Below are positions 33,680-42,558 of a stretch of DNA of 64,000 bases, one piece after another; within the stretch, counting starts at the first letter, position 1, and the number at the start of each line of letters is the position of its first letter. Position numbers and translations under genes: made by a program. The notes beneath the pieces were generated by a model. It was not told the origin of the DNA, searched no databases, and was given only the letters and a program-made list of their open reading frames with translations. Source of the DNA: Flavobacterium sp. 20NA77.7 (GTDB lineage: Bacteria > Bacteroidota > Bacteroidia > Flavobacteriales > Flavobacteriaceae); contig NZ_CP133721.1 in NCBI RefSeq assembly GCF_031326205.1, positions 1 to 64,000 on the forward strand, written 5' to 3'.

Positions 33680-34720
33680 TTGATAGCTAAACCAAAACAT
33701 ATATTGCTAATAAGGCTTTCAGCCATGGGCGATGTCGCTATGACGGTTCCTGTGTTGAGAGCCTTAGTTTTACAATATCCCGAAGCAAAAGTCACCGTCG
33801 TATCCCGTCCCTTTTTTCAACCTTTTTTTGAAGGAATTCCAAATGTGAATTTCTTTGGCGTGGATTTGAAAGAACGACATAAAGGTTTTTTAGGTTTATT
33901 TCGATTGTTCTTCGATTTACGAAAATTAAATTGTGATGCGGTTGCCGATTTACACAATGTGCTTCGCTCGAAAGTAGTACGCACCCTATTTGCATTAAGT
34001 GGTAAAAAAGTGGCAGCGACAGACAAAGGCAGAGCCGAAAAGAAAGCATTAACCCGTTTAACTAAAAAAGTTTTTGCGCCAGTGAAGTCAATGGTTGAAA
34101 GACATGTTGAAGTGTTTGAAAAATTAGGTTTTCAACTAAATTTAAATTCTCCAACATTTCCAGAAAAAGCAGTTTTGTCTGAAGAAATACTAAAAATAAC
34201 TGGAAAAAAAGAAGAAAATTGGATTGGAATAGCGCCTTTTGCTCAATATGAAAGCAAGGTCTATCCATTAGATTTAATGCAAGAGGTAATTGATGATTTA
34301 GCCGAAAATAAAAAGCATAAAATCTTCTTGTTTGGAGGAGGAACAACCGAAATTAACAAATTAAATCAATTGCAAAATAGACATGATAATGTAATTGTTG
34401 TTGCAGGAAAAGTAGCATTTAAAGAAGAAATACAATTAATTTCTAATTTAGATGTTATGCTTTCTATGGATTCAGGAAATGCGCATATTGCAGCGATGTT
34501 GGGCGTAAAAGTGATTACCCTTTGGGGCGCCACACATCCTTTTGCAGGATTTAAACCCTTTAACCAACCGGACGATTTTTGTTTAACCTCAGATAGAAGT
34601 AACTATCCGTTATTGCCAACCTCTGTTTATGGAAACAAACAAGTAAAGGGTTATGATGAGGTAATGCGAACGATTTTGCCTGAAAAAGTAATAAAAAAAT
34701 TAGAAAAGGAACTGAACTAG
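33680..34720 (+). CDS. GT9 (heptosyltransferase-like) glycosyltransferase
   Basis: This 346-residue GT-B enzyme begins with a TTG codon and reads HILLIRLSAMGDVAMTVPV, the GT9 N-terminal signature. The TTG is preferred because this motif must be included and no ATG precedes it. Later motifs are NWIGIAPFAQYESKVYP and the nucleotide-sugar site MDSGNAHIAAMLGV...TLWGATHP. GT9 enzymes add heptose or related sugars to LPS core. In this family the sugar is often not heptose in Bacteroidota, so the substrate is left open. Confidence 0.88.
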   Translation: MIAKPKHILLIRLSAMGDVAMTVPVLRALVLQYPEAKVTVVSRPFFQPFFEGIPNVNFFGVDLKERHKGFLGLFRLFFDLRKLNCDAVADLHNVLRSKVVRTLFALSGKKVAATDKGRAEKKALTRLTKKVFAPVKSMVERHVEVFEKLGFQLNLNSPTFPEKAVLSEEILKITGKKEENWIGIAPFAQYESKVYPLDLMQEVIDDLAENKKHKIFLFGGGTTEINKLNQLQNRHDNVIVVAGKVAFKEEIQLISNLDVMLSMDSGNAHIAAMLGVKVITLWGATHPFAGFKPFNQPDDFCLTSDRSNYPLLPTSVYGNKQVKGYDEVMRTILPEKVIKKLEKELN

Positions 34721-34728
34721 TTTTTGTA

Positions 34729-35148
34729 TTAACCATCAATTAGTTTAAATTCAGCATTTACAATTTTATCTTCTCTAATTTTAAAAGACCCAATATATGA
34801 ATGTTCAGGACACCAATCTAAGTCTTTTACAAATGAAGTTTCATTGACATTTAAAATAAAGGTTTTGAAAGTTTTATCGCAAGAAATTTTCATTAAATCC
34901 CTAAATTCACAATCGAAACTTTCAAATAGAACTTCTTTTTCAAACGGTTTACCTTTTTTTAAATCTTCTATTTTAATGTCTTTTAAAAAATTTTCTAGAG
35001 TTTTATAACTAAAAGGAGTTTGTGATTCTCTGTTAAACTCATCAAATAAAATTTTAGTTTGAGAGCTGTTAAAATTTTGACTTGTACTAAAATTACAAGA
35101 CAGCAAAAAAAGCGACAGAAAGAAGGTGAAAAGAAATCTATTATACAT
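34729..35148 (-). CDS. Hypothetical lipoprotein
   Basis: This ~139-residue protein begins MYNRFLFTFFLSLFLLSCNF, a lipoprotein signal peptide with the cysteine near residue 18. The mature part has no domain that I recognise; it includes one C-x4-C-like pair (FDCEFRDLMKISC). The ATG at 35148 is chosen over a TTG six bases upstream. It overlaps the 3' end of the paaE-like gene by 8 bp and is the last gene of that transcript. Confidence 0.65.
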   Translation of the reverse strand: MYNRFLFTFFLSLFLLSCNFSTSQNFNSSQTKILFDEFNRESQTPFSYKTLENFLKDIKIEDLKKGKPFEKEVLFESFDCEFRDLMKISCDKTFKTFILNVNETSFVKDLDWCPEHSYIGSFKIREDKIVNAEFKLIDG

Positions 35149-36187
35149 TATCAAAATCTATTTTAAGTGTTGTTGACGTTGGTACCGCTTGGCAAGACAA
35201 TGTTAATCCCTCTGCAATTTCGTCATCTGTAAGAATTTGATTTTTCTTCATCGTAGCATTTCCATCTGTAATTTTACAAATACAACTGCTACAAATACCT
35301 CCTTGACAAGAATAAGGTACGTCTAGACCATGTTTTAAAGCCGCTTCTAGTACCGTTTGTTTTTGGCTCATTTCAAAAGTTGTTTCTTCTCCATCAACTA
35401 GTATAGTTACAGACGTATGTCCTTCTGTAGCAGGCTGGTTTTCTGGTGAAGGAGCCGTTCCAAATAGTTCAAATTTAATGTCTTTTTCAGACACATTGTT
35501 TTCTTTTAACACACCCGAAACAGTGTTAATCATTGCTTCTGGCCCACACAAGTAAAATGCGTCAAAAGAGGTTTCGGTGTGTTTGTTTTTTAATACTGCA
35601 TTTACAACAGATTTATCAATTCTTCCAAAAAAAGTATCTGCAACATTTGCTTGACTGTACACAAAATGAACAAAAAAACGACCTAAATAATGTTGCTGTA
35701 GTTCAATTAATTCATCATGAAAAATGGTTTCTTCAGGTGTTTTGTTTCCATATGTTAACACAATGGTACTTTTAGGCTCTTCAAGTAAAATTGTTTTTAG
35801 TATAGAAAAAACGGGGGTAATTCCACTACCAGCAGCAAAAGCAGCATAATTTTTCTGAGCTTCAGGATATGGTGTAAAATTAAATTTACCCTCAGGAACA
35901 CTTACCTCTACTAAATCTCCTACTTTCAATGTTTCGTTAGCAAATGTAGAAAACACACCTTTATTTACAGCTTTAATACCAATTTGTATTTTATTTTCTT
36001 TAGGAGCGGCACAGATAGAATACGCTCTTCGTAGTTCTTTCCCGTTAAGCGTTACCTTTAAGGTTACGTATTGTCCTGCTAAAAAAGAAAAGTTTTTTTC
36101 TAATGTTTCTGGCACATTAAACTGTATAGTAACTGCGTTTGGCGTTTCTCTTTTTATTTCTTGAATGGTGAGTTTGTAAAAATCCAT
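35141..36187 (-). CDS. PaaE-like ferredoxin-NAD(P)H oxidoreductase
   Basis: This 348-residue flavoprotein has a FAD-binding domain (RRAYSICAAP near 53-62), an NAD(P)-binding domain (AAGSGITPVFSILK, CGPEAM) and a C-terminal plant-type [2Fe-2S] domain with YSCQGGICSSCICK and a fourth cysteine in LSCQAVP. PaaE passes electrons to the phenylacetyl-CoA epoxidase. No paaABC genes are nearby, so this may be a general or differently partnered reductase. It follows a thioesterase gene by 8 bp. Confidence 0.87.
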   Translation of the reverse strand: MDFYKLTIQEIKRETPNAVTIQFNVPETLEKNFSFLAGQYVTLKVTLNGKELRRAYSICAAPKENKIQIGIKAVNKGVFSTFANETLKVGDLVEVSVPEGKFNFTPYPEAQKNYAAFAAGSGITPVFSILKTILLEEPKSTIVLTYGNKTPEETIFHDELIELQQHYLGRFFVHFVYSQANVADTFFGRIDKSVVNAVLKNKHTETSFDAFYLCGPEAMINTVSGVLKENNVSEKDIKFELFGTAPSPENQPATEGHTSVTILVDGEETTFEMSQKQTVLEAALKHGLDVPYSCQGGICSSCICKITDGNATMKKNQILTDDEIAEGLTLSCQAVPTSTTLKIDFDNV

Positions 36188-36195
36188 TTTGTTTT

Positions 36196-36708
36196 TTATT
36201 CTGTAAACAACGCTTTTAATTCCGTTGCTTCGTTGGGTTTCATTTTTCCAGCTAAGACTAAGCTTAATTGTTTTCTTCGTAATGCTGCATCATAGCGTTG
36301 TTTTTCTAAATCGGTTTCAGGAATGATTGGCGGCACTGGAATAGGCCTTCCGGTTTCATCCACAGCAACAAATGTATAAATAGCTTCGTTCGCTTTATTT
36401 TTAATTCCTGATTCTCTGTCTTCAATCCAAACATCAATAAAAATTTCCATGGAAGTGTTGAAGGTTCTCGATACTTTAGATTCTACTGTAACCACACTTC
36501 CCAAAGGAATGGCTCTGTTGAACGCTACGTGATTAACAGAAGCGGTAACACAAATTCTACGAGAATGTCTTCTAGCGGTAATACTTGCCGCTCTATCCAT
36601 ACGAGCCAACAATTCTCCACCAAATAAATTATTCAATGGATTGGTTTCTCCGGGTAATACTAAATCGGTTAACGTGGTTACTGATTCTGAAGGAAATTTT
36701 GCTTGCAT
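36196..36708 (-). CDS. Acyl-CoA thioesterase (hotdog fold, YciA/BFIT-like)
   Basis: This 170-residue hotdog-fold enzyme has LPGETNPLNNLFGGELLARMD near 18-38, with the catalytic Asp region, then SVNHVAFNRAIPLGSVV and EIFIDVWIED. It hydrolyses acyl-CoA to free acid and CoA. It is first in a transcript with paaE-like and lipoprotein genes; a reverse-strand TATCTTTG at 36720-36727 is a plausible promoter. The acyl chain length is not predictable. Confidence 0.87.
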   Translation of the reverse strand: MQAKFPSESVTTLTDLVLPGETNPLNNLFGGELLARMDRAASITARRHSRRICVTASVNHVAFNRAIPLGSVVTVESKVSRTFNTSMEIFIDVWIEDRESGIKNKANEAIYTFVAVDETGRPIPVPPIIPETDLEKQRYDAALRRKQLSLVLAGKMKPNEATELKALFTE

Positions 36709-36719
36709 TCTTTTTTTTG

Positions 36720-36727
36720 CAAAGATA
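36720..36727 (-). promoter_or_regulatory. -7 promoter element for the thioesterase operon
   Basis: TATCTTTG on the reverse strand matches TAnnTTTG and lies 11 bp before the ATG at 36708. This leaves a very short leader, which is common in Bacteroidota. Confidence 0.5.
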
Positions 36728-36750
36728 ATAACACATTTATAAACAACACA

Positions 36751-36774
36751 TAAAAAAATCCCAAAAAAGGGATT
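36751..36774 (-). terminator. Terminator of the SPOR-domain gene
   Basis: On the reverse strand a 6-bp stem (36769-36774 with 36757-36762, 6-nt loop) is followed by a run of seven Ts. It overlaps the stop codon of the gene at 36773. Confidence 0.7.
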
Positions 36775-37732
36775 AATCTATAAGCAACCAGGCTTCTGTA
36801 TGTTCGTCTTGTTTGATTTCTATTTTTAATTTTTGAGCTTCTTCTAGTTTCCTAAAACTACCAAAAGCAACAGGAATTAAGCCAAATCTATTTAAAGGAA
36901 GCGTGTGAGCATCATAACCTTTAGCCCTTAATTCAGCAACAACTTTTTTTGCATTGGCTTCATTTCTAAATGCACCAGCTATAATATGATAAGGTTTTAC
37001 AGCTTCTTCTATAGTTAAATCAACGCCTGTAGAAGGGCTAGGAATAATAAAAGTCGCTTGTTGTATGGTTTGGTTCACTTTTTCTTGAACATTTTTTTGA
37101 ACCAATTGGGTTTGTTGGTCAATTGTATAATCATAATACATTTTGTATCCATATGTTCCTGCTGTGGCAAAAAGAGCAACTGCAGCAGCATATTTTAACC
37201 AATTTGTATTTGGTTTGTGTGCAACAATTGTCACTTCTTCTTTCTCATTATCAACTAATGAAATAACTGGCGTTTCGTCTACGATTACTTTTTGTTCAAC
37301 AGGTTGATGTTCTCTTTGAATTTCTGGCGAATTAAAACTAGCCAATCCAAAAGAATCTGTTAAATAATTGACAGCATGATTTGGCTTAAACACCAAATTA
37401 TTTTCACTATTTACAAAAACATCACCTATATTTTCTAAAGAAATATTTTCTTTATTTTTTAGTTTTTCTTGCCAAAAATCAACTTGTATAGTAATTTTTG
37501 ATAAAGCAGCGTCATAGCTTATGTTTTCCGATAAAGCAATGTGATTTGCTAACAAACCATCATTTGTTTTTATATTTGCATTGAAAGAAACAAGCTTTCT
37601 TGGCGGCGTAAATGAATTTTGGCCTTCACTAATTTGCGCAGATTGCCATTCACTTAAAAAAGCCCCAAAACCAGGCACGGTTACGCACTGGTGTCTATAT
37701 AATAATGCGGCTATGTATTTTTCTGTTTTCAT
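36773..37732 (-). CDS. HU-CCDC81 and SPOR domain protein
   Basis: This 319-residue protein has an N-terminal HU/CCDC81-like region (YIAALLYRHQCVTVPGFGAFL, and SFNANIKTNDGLLANHIA), a single transmembrane helix (about 179-196) and a C-terminal SPOR domain (about 245-319, YHIIAGAFRNEANAKKVVAEL). SPOR domains bind denuded peptidoglycan glycan strands, typically at division sites. The combination is characteristic of Bacteroidota and links a cytoplasmic domain to the cell wall. A reverse-strand TAATTTTG at 37740-37747 may be its promoter. Confidence 0.87.
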   Translation of the reverse strand: MKTEKYIAALLYRHQCVTVPGFGAFLSEWQSAQISEGQNSFTPPRKLVSFNANIKTNDGLLANHIALSENISYDAALSKITIQVDFWQEKLKNKENISLENIGDVFVNSENNLVFKPNHAVNYLTDSFGLASFNSPEIQREHQPVEQKVIVDETPVISLVDNEKEEVTIVAHKPNTNWLKYAAAVALFATAGTYGYKMYYDYTIDQQTQLVQKNVQEKVNQTIQQATFIIPSPSTGVDLTIEEAVKPYHIIAGAFRNEANAKKVVAELRAKGYDAHTLPLNRFGLIPVAFGSFRKLEEAQKLKIEIKQDEHTEAWLLID

Positions 37733-37739
37733 AGTTGAG

Positions 37740-37747
37740 CAAAATTA
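37740..37747 (-). promoter_or_regulatory. -7 promoter element for the SPOR-domain gene
   Basis: TAATTTTG on the reverse strand matches TAnnTTTG, 7 bp upstream of the ATG at 37732, again implying a minimal leader. Confidence 0.45.
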
Positions 37748-37818
37748 AATAAACAACGCTAAAAACAAAAATTTATTAACAAAATTTATTAACAATTAGG
37801 TTTAATTCTTAAAAATAG

Positions 37819-37850
37819 TTTTGGTTAAAAATTCAAAATGTATAATTTTG
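37819..37850 (+). promoter_or_regulatory. Promoter for dprA
   Basis: A TTTTG ending at 37823 and TAATTTTG at 37843-37850, 19 bp apart, give a good Bacteroidota -33/-7 pair, 18 bp before the dprA ATG. Confidence 0.7.
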
Positions 37851-37868
37851 TAGTATTATTTATACGCC

Positions 37869-38972
37869 ATGTTACATAACGATTTATTTTATACGCTCGC
37901 ATTACTTAGAGTTGACGGCATTGGAGATGTTGTTGCAAAAAAATTAATTCATCATTTTGGTTCTGCCGAAGCGGTATTTAAAACCAAAAAAAAAGAGATT
38001 ATAGCCATTGATGGGTTAGGCGAAATTCTTTTTAAGAACCTCCAACAAAAAGCCTGTTTTTCATTAGCTGAAAAAGAACTTCAATTTATTCAAAACGAAG
38101 ACATTACACCGATTTATTATCACAACAATCTTTATCCCGAAAGATTAAAACACTGCTTTGATGCACCTATTCTTTTATTTCAAGCAGGAAATGTTGATGT
38201 TACAAAAAGAAAAATAATCAGCATTGTAGGTACGCGTCAAATTACAACTTATGGTACAGAAATGACTAAAAATATTATTGAAGATTTAGCTCCATTCAAC
38301 CCTGTAATTGTAAGCGGTTTTGCTTATGGTGTTGATATCGTTGCACATCAGGCAGCTATCAACTATGGACTCCAAACAATAGGTGTTTTAGCGCACGGGT
38401 TAAATCAAATTTATCCTAAGTCGCATAAAAAATATTGCTCAAAAATGGAACAAAATGGCGGTTTTTTAACTGAGTTTTGGAGCACGTCTAATCCCGATAG
38501 AGAAAATTTTGTAAAACGAAACCGTATAGTAGCAGGCATGTCTGAAGCCACTTTGGTTGTCGAAAGCGCAGAAAAAGGAGGGTCTTTAATAACAGCACAA
38601 TTAGCCAATGAATACAATAGAGATGTTTTTGCCGTTCCTGGAAGGTCTACAGACAAATTAAGTCAAGGGTGTAACAATTTAATTAAAACCCAACGCGCAC
38701 ATTTGCTTACTAGCGCAGCCGATTTAATTTATTTATTAAACTGGCAAAACGAAAAACAAGAGTTAAAACCTGTTCAAAAACAATTATTTGTTTCTCTTAA
38801 TGAAGAGGAAACAAAAATATATGAATATTTACTTAAAAATGGAAAAGAACTATTGGATAGTATTGCGTTAAATTGTGATTTTCCTATTTATAAAATAGCT
38901 GCAATTTTAGTAAATATGGAATTGAAAGGCGTAATTCGTCCCTTACCAGGTAAATTTTTTGAAGCTATTTAA
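37869..38972 (+). CDS. dprA: DNA-processing protein DprA
   Basis: This 367-residue protein protects incoming single-stranded DNA and loads RecA during natural transformation. It has an N-terminal helix-hairpin-helix/SAM-like region (VDGIGDVVAKKLIHHFGSA), the extended Rossmann fold with SIVGTRQITTYG, VSGFAYGVDIVAHQAA, ENFVKRNRIVAGMS and EKGGSLITAQLA, and a C-terminal winged-helix-like domain (about 305-367). The length is typical of Bacteroidota DprA. It ends in a strong terminator facing trpS. Confidence 0.95.
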   Translation: MLHNDLFYTLALLRVDGIGDVVAKKLIHHFGSAEAVFKTKKKEIIAIDGLGEILFKNLQQKACFSLAEKELQFIQNEDITPIYYHNNLYPERLKHCFDAPILLFQAGNVDVTKRKIISIVGTRQITTYGTEMTKNIIEDLAPFNPVIVSGFAYGVDIVAHQAAINYGLQTIGVLAHGLNQIYPKSHKKYCSKMEQNGGFLTEFWSTSNPDRENFVKRNRIVAGMSEATLVVESAEKGGSLITAQLANEYNRDVFAVPGRSTDKLSQGCNNLIKTQRAHLLTSAADLIYLLNWQNEKQELKPVQKQLFVSLNEEETKIYEYLLKNGKELLDSIALNCDFPIYKIAAILVNMELKGVIRPLPGKFFEAI

Positions 38973-38980
38973 GATGTATA

Positions 38981-39008
38981 AATAAAGCCAACATTCGTTG
39001 GCTTTATT
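38981..39008. terminator. Bidirectional terminator between dprA and trpS
   Basis: A perfect 12-bp stem (38981-38992 with 38997-39008) with a 4-nt loop lies between convergent genes. A/T bases at both stem ends support termination either way. Confidence 0.85.
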
Positions 39009-39017
39009 ATAAAAGGT

Positions 39018-39989
39018 TTATAAAAACCCTAATTTTGTACGAACTCTATGCAACACTTCGTTAGCAACATGTTGGGCTTTTTGAGCACCTTCAATAAGTA
39101 GTTTATCTACTTCTTCTAAATGAGAAATATAGTGATTATAGCGTGCTCTTTCGTTTGCAAACTTTTCTACAAGTAATTCAAATAAAGCTTGTTTTGCATG
39201 GCCATAACCATAATTTCCCGCTTCATAATTAGCTCTCATGGATGTAATTTGGTTTTCTGTTGCCAGTAATTTATATAAAGCAAACACGTTGCAAGTATCT
39301 GGGTTTTTAGGGTCTTCTAAGGGCGTGCTGTCGGTTTCAATAGACATAATTTGTTTACGCAATGATTTATCGTCTGTAAAAATATTGATATAATTATTTC
39401 TCGACTTACTCATTTTTTGTCCATCAGTTCCTGGCACAATCATGCTATCTTTTTCGATTTTTGCTTCAGGTAGCACAAAAGTTTCTCCCATTTGATGATT
39501 AAATTTAGAAGCCACATCACGTGTAATTTCTAAATGTTGCAATTGGTCTTTGCCTACGGGCACAATTGTTGCATCATACAATAAAATATCTGCCGCCATA
39601 AGCATTGGGTAACTAAAAAGACCCGCATTCACATCTTCTAACCTGTCGGCTTTGTCTTTAAAAGAGTGCGCTAATGTTAACCGTTGAAAAGGAAAAAAAC
39701 AACTCAAATACCAAGACAGTTCTGCAGTTTGTGGTACATCAGACTGACGGTAAAAGACAACTTTAGAAATGTCTAATCCACAAGCAAGCCAAGTAGCAGC
39801 AACACTATAGGTGTTTTCCCGAAGTGTTTTCCCATCTTTAATTTGTGTTACAGAATGCAAATCTGCAATAAATAAAAAAGATTCATTTTCTGCATGATTA
39901 GCCATTTGAATAGCAGGAATAATTGCACCTAATAAATTTCCTAAATGAGGTGTGCCTGTACTTTGTACGCCTGTTAAAATTCTCGACAT
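39018..39989 (-). CDS. trpS: Tryptophanyl-tRNA synthetase
   Basis: This 323-residue class I synthetase charges tRNA-Trp. It has the N-terminal GVQSTGTPHLGNLLG (HIGH equivalent TPHLG), FIADLHSVTQ, the QLQHLE tryptophan-site region and the KMSKSR signature near 198. A reverse-strand TACCTTTG at 40006-40013 is a good -7 element. The length is typical of the bacterial type. Confidence 0.96.
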   Translation of the reverse strand: MSRILTGVQSTGTPHLGNLLGAIIPAIQMANHAENESFLFIADLHSVTQIKDGKTLRENTYSVAATWLACGLDISKVVFYRQSDVPQTAELSWYLSCFFPFQRLTLAHSFKDKADRLEDVNAGLFSYPMLMAADILLYDATIVPVGKDQLQHLEITRDVASKFNHQMGETFVLPEAKIEKDSMIVPGTDGQKMSKSRNNYINIFTDDKSLRKQIMSIETDSTPLEDPKNPDTCNVFALYKLLATENQITSMRANYEAGNYGYGHAKQALFELLVEKFANERARYNHYISHLEEVDKLLIEGAQKAQHVANEVLHRVRTKLGFL

Positions 39990-40005
39990 TTTTATAAATT
40001 TTTTA

Positions 40006-40013
40006 CAAAGGTA
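40006..40013 (-). promoter_or_regulatory. -7 promoter element for trpS
   Basis: TACCTTTG on the reverse strand matches TAnnTTTG, 16 bp upstream of the trpS ATG. Confidence 0.55.
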
Positions 40014-40102
40014 ACTTTTTATGTGAAATGATTAAAATGTTTACCTAAAGAACCTTATTTCTACTACTACTATATAAAAACTAAATGTTAGGATAGAAAT
40101 AG

Positions 40103-40110
40103 TATATTTG
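40103..40110 (+). promoter_or_regulatory. -7 promoter element for the acyltransferase gene
   Basis: TATATTTG at 40103-40110 overlaps the first codon of the longest frame (40108), which shows that translation must begin later, at the ATG 40129. Confidence 0.6.
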
Positions 40111-40128
40111 TTTTTCAAATTTGAGCAC

Positions 40129-40866
40129 ATGCAACTACTAAAATATCCGTTTTGGCTTTTCTATCGAATATGGTTTTATGTGTTGGTTTTATTACCAATA
40201 ATTGTATTTTTTCCTTTAATTTTAATTACCATAAGTACGGAAAAAACATATCCTTATTTTTTTAAAATAGCTCGCATTTGGGCAAAGTTTATTCTAATAG
40301 GTATGGGCTTTGCTTATACTTTTGAAGGACAATTACATTTAGAAAAAAATAAAAGTTATATTTTTGTGGCCAATCACACCTCTATAACCGATGTTATGCT
40401 TATGCTTGTTGCAGTAAAGAATCATCCGTTTGTTTTTGTAGGGAAAAAGGAATTAGAGAACATTCCTCTGTTTGGATTTATTTATAAACGCGTTTGTATA
40501 TTGGTAGATAGAGGAAATAGTAAAAGCAGATATGCCGTTTTTGAACGAGCCCAAAAGAGAATTAATCAAGGGTTAAGCATTTGTATTTTTCCCGAAGGAG
40601 GCGTTCCCGATGAAAGTATTGTTCTAGATGAATTTAAAGATGGCGCATTCCGAATTGCAATTGAACATCAAATTGCAATAGTACCAATGACTTTTTTTGA
40701 TAATAAAAAACGATTTTCCTATACTTTCTTTAGTGGAAGTCCAGGTAAAATGAGGGTTAAAATTCATAAAGAAATTCCAACAGAAGGCATGAATTTAGCA
40801 GCTAAAAACACACTCAAAGAAATGGTTAGAAATTGTATTCTAAATGATTTATGTAAATTAGTTTAG
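40129..40866 (+). CDS. 1-acyl-sn-glycerol-3-phosphate acyltransferase family (PlsC-like)
   Basis: This ~245-residue membrane enzyme has an N-terminal hydrophobic region (about 10-40), the catalytic NHTSITDVMLM (NHxxxxD, about 83-89), and the acceptor-binding FPEGGVPDES near 163-172. PlsC adds the second acyl chain to make phosphatidic acid. GGVP replaces the usual GTRS, a variation seen in some family members, so it could act on another lysolipid. The ATG at 40129 is fixed by the promoter position. Confidence 0.87.
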   Translation: MQLLKYPFWLFYRIWFYVLVLLPIIVFFPLILITISTEKTYPYFFKIARIWAKFILIGMGFAYTFEGQLHLEKNKSYIFVANHTSITDVMLMLVAVKNHPFVFVGKKELENIPLFGFIYKRVCILVDRGNSKSRYAVFERAQKRINQGLSICIFPEGGVPDESIVLDEFKDGAFRIAIEHQIAIVPMTFFDNKKRFSYTFFSGSPGKMRVKIHKEIPTEGMNLAAKNTLKEMVRNCILNDLCKLV

Positions 40867-40868
40867 AA

Positions 40869-41282
40869 TTATTGCATTACCACAGGCCTTACAAGCTGTA
40901 AAAAAATATCGTTTCCATTAGTATCTTTACCCTGCCAAAACTTAAAAGTGTAATTTCCTATTTGAGTTGGATGAAAAATTAACGTTTCTTCTCTAGTTTC
41001 ATTTGTTAACGTAGTGCAAGGCTGGTCTTCAATTACATAATTTTGGACAGCAATAGTTCTTGTTAAATCTAATTTTTCATAATAAAAACCATCAAAACCA
41101 TAGCAAGTAGAAGGGCGATTGTATTGAACGTCTATTTCGTTATTTTCGAAAGCATATAGTGTATCTGGAATAGAAACATTGCTTATAGGCATTAATTCGA
41201 GATGTACACGCGGACCATCAGGTTCTTTGGTACAAGATATTGATGTCAAAACAATTAATAATAAAAAGGCAATTTTTTTCAT
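40869..41282 (-). CDS. Hypothetical lipoprotein
   Basis: This 137-residue protein starts MKKIAFLLLIVLTSISCTKE, a clear lipoprotein signal with the cysteine at 17. The mature part looks beta-rich, with two cysteines (STCYGF and QPCTTL). I do not recognise a domain. The ATG at 41282 is chosen because a longer frame would place 16 non-signal residues in front and run into the recA terminator. It lies 2 bp from the convergent acyltransferase gene. Confidence 0.75.
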   Translation of the reverse strand: MKKIAFLLLIVLTSISCTKEPDGPRVHLELMPISNVSIPDTLYAFENNEIDVQYNRPSTCYGFDGFYYEKLDLTRTIAVQNYVIEDQPCTTLTNETREETLIFHPTQIGNYTFKFWQGKDTNGNDIFLQLVRPVVMQ

Positions 41283-41314
41283 AATTAAAAATTTTCTAAT
41301 TGTGCTACGAATAT

Positions 41315-41347
41315 AAAAAAAATCACGCATATAGCGTGATTTTTTTT
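41315..41347 (-). terminator. recA terminator
   Basis: An 8-bp GC-containing stem (41321-41328 with 41334-41341) extended by A/T pairs to 41315 and 41347, with a 5-nt loop, ends in T-runs on both strands. It overlaps the recA stop codon region. Confidence 0.85.
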
Positions 41348-42350
41348 AAACGTTTTGTTCTTTTAGTGTTTCTTTAATTTTTACTTCAAGCTCATCCATT
41401 AATTCTGGATTATCTTTTATTAAAAGTTTTACCGCGTCTCGCCCTTGACCTAGTTTTGTCTCGCCATAACTAAACCACGAACCACTTTTTTTGATAATTT
41501 CAAAATCAACAGCTAAATCTAAGACCTCTCCTACTTTAGAAACACCTTCTCCATACATAATATCAAATTCTGCCGTTCTAAATGGTGGAGCTACTTTATT
41601 TTTAACAATTTTCACTTTTGCACGGTTACCAATTACATGATCTCCGTCTTTAATTTGAGAAGATTTTCTAATATCTACCCTAACTGAAGCATAAAATTTC
41701 AACGCATTTCCTCCAGTTGTTGTTTCTGGATTACCAAACATAACCCCTATCTTGTCTCTTAATTGATTGATAAAAAACACGGTACAATTAGTTTTGTGAA
41801 TGGTACCAGTCAGTTTTCTAAGCGCTTGAGACATTAAACGAGCGTGTAAGCCCATTTTGCTATCCCCCATGTCGCCTTCTATTTCGCTTTTAGGCGTTAA
41901 AGCAGCTACAGAATCAATTACAACAATATCTACAGCACCAGAACGAATCAAACTTTCTGTAATTTCTAATGCCTGTTCTCCGTTATCTGGTTGTGAAATA
42001 ATTAAGTTATCAATATCAACACCTAATTTTTCTGCATAAAAACGATCAAAAGCATGTTCTGCATCAATAAACGCTGCAATTCCTCCTGCTTTCTGAGCTT
42101 CAGCAATGGCGTGTAAGGTTAACGTTGTTTTACCCGAAGATTCTGGACCATAGATTTCTACGATTCTTCCTTTAGGATAACCGCCTACCCCTAAAGCAAG
42201 GTCTAATCCTAATGAACCTGATGAAATGACTTCTACTTCTTCAACAGCACTATCGCCAAGTTTCATTACAGCACCTTTGCCATAAGTTTTATCTAGTTTG
42301 TCTAACGTTAATTGTAAGGCTTTTAATTTTGCATCTTTCTCTGAACTCAT
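41346..42350 (-). CDS. recA: Recombinase A
   Basis: This 334-residue protein is the central strand-exchange ATPase and is also used with DprA in transformation. The Walker A motif GPESSGKTT is at 68-76; the Walker B region ([11 protein letters not shown]), the L1/L2 DNA-binding region ([24 protein letters not shown]) and KNKVAPPF are intact. No LexA-type operator is obvious upstream. The C-terminal acidic tail is short ([14 protein letters not shown]). Confidence 0.97.
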   Translation of the reverse strand: MSSEKDAKLKALQLTLDKLDKTYGKGAVMKLGDSAVEEVEVISSGSLGLDLALGVGGYPKGRIVEIYGPESSGKTTLTLHAIAEAQKAGGIAAFIDAEHAFDRFYAEKLGVDIDNLIISQPDNGEQALEITESLIRSGAVDIVVIDSVAALTPKSEIEGDMGDSKMGLHARLMSQALRKLTGTIHKTNCTVFFINQLRDKIGVMFGNPETTTGGNALKFYASVRVDIRKSSQIKDGDHVIGNRAKVKIVKNKVAPPFRTAEFDIMYGEGVSKVGEVLDLAVDFEIIKKSGSWFSYGETKLGQGRDAVKLLIKDNPELMDELEVKIKETLKEQNV

Positions 42351-42465
42351 AATAATTGGCTTTAATAAATAATTAATATTTTGTAAAAATACTTATTTTT
42401 TTATTTGAAACAAAAAATGTTATCTTGTTTTAGCATCTGTTTTATTCTTTTTTAAAGTATTTTTT

Positions 42466-42473
42466 TACCTTTG
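42466..42473 (+). promoter_or_regulatory. -7 promoter element for trhO
   Basis: TACCTTTG at 42466-42473 matches TAnnTTTG and would give a leader of about 80 nt before the ATG at 42559. Confidence 0.55.
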
Positions 42474-42558
42474 CGACCTTGTTCTTCCATTTAGAGCAAA
42501 AAAGCTTGTAAAAAAGCAATCAATTTTTAATATATTTTCTCACTTAAACGTTTATAGC

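Noticed and set aside
42351..42465. SOS (LexA) operator upstream of recA
   Set aside because: I looked for a palindromic operator in the recA leader and found none that stands out from the AT-rich background.
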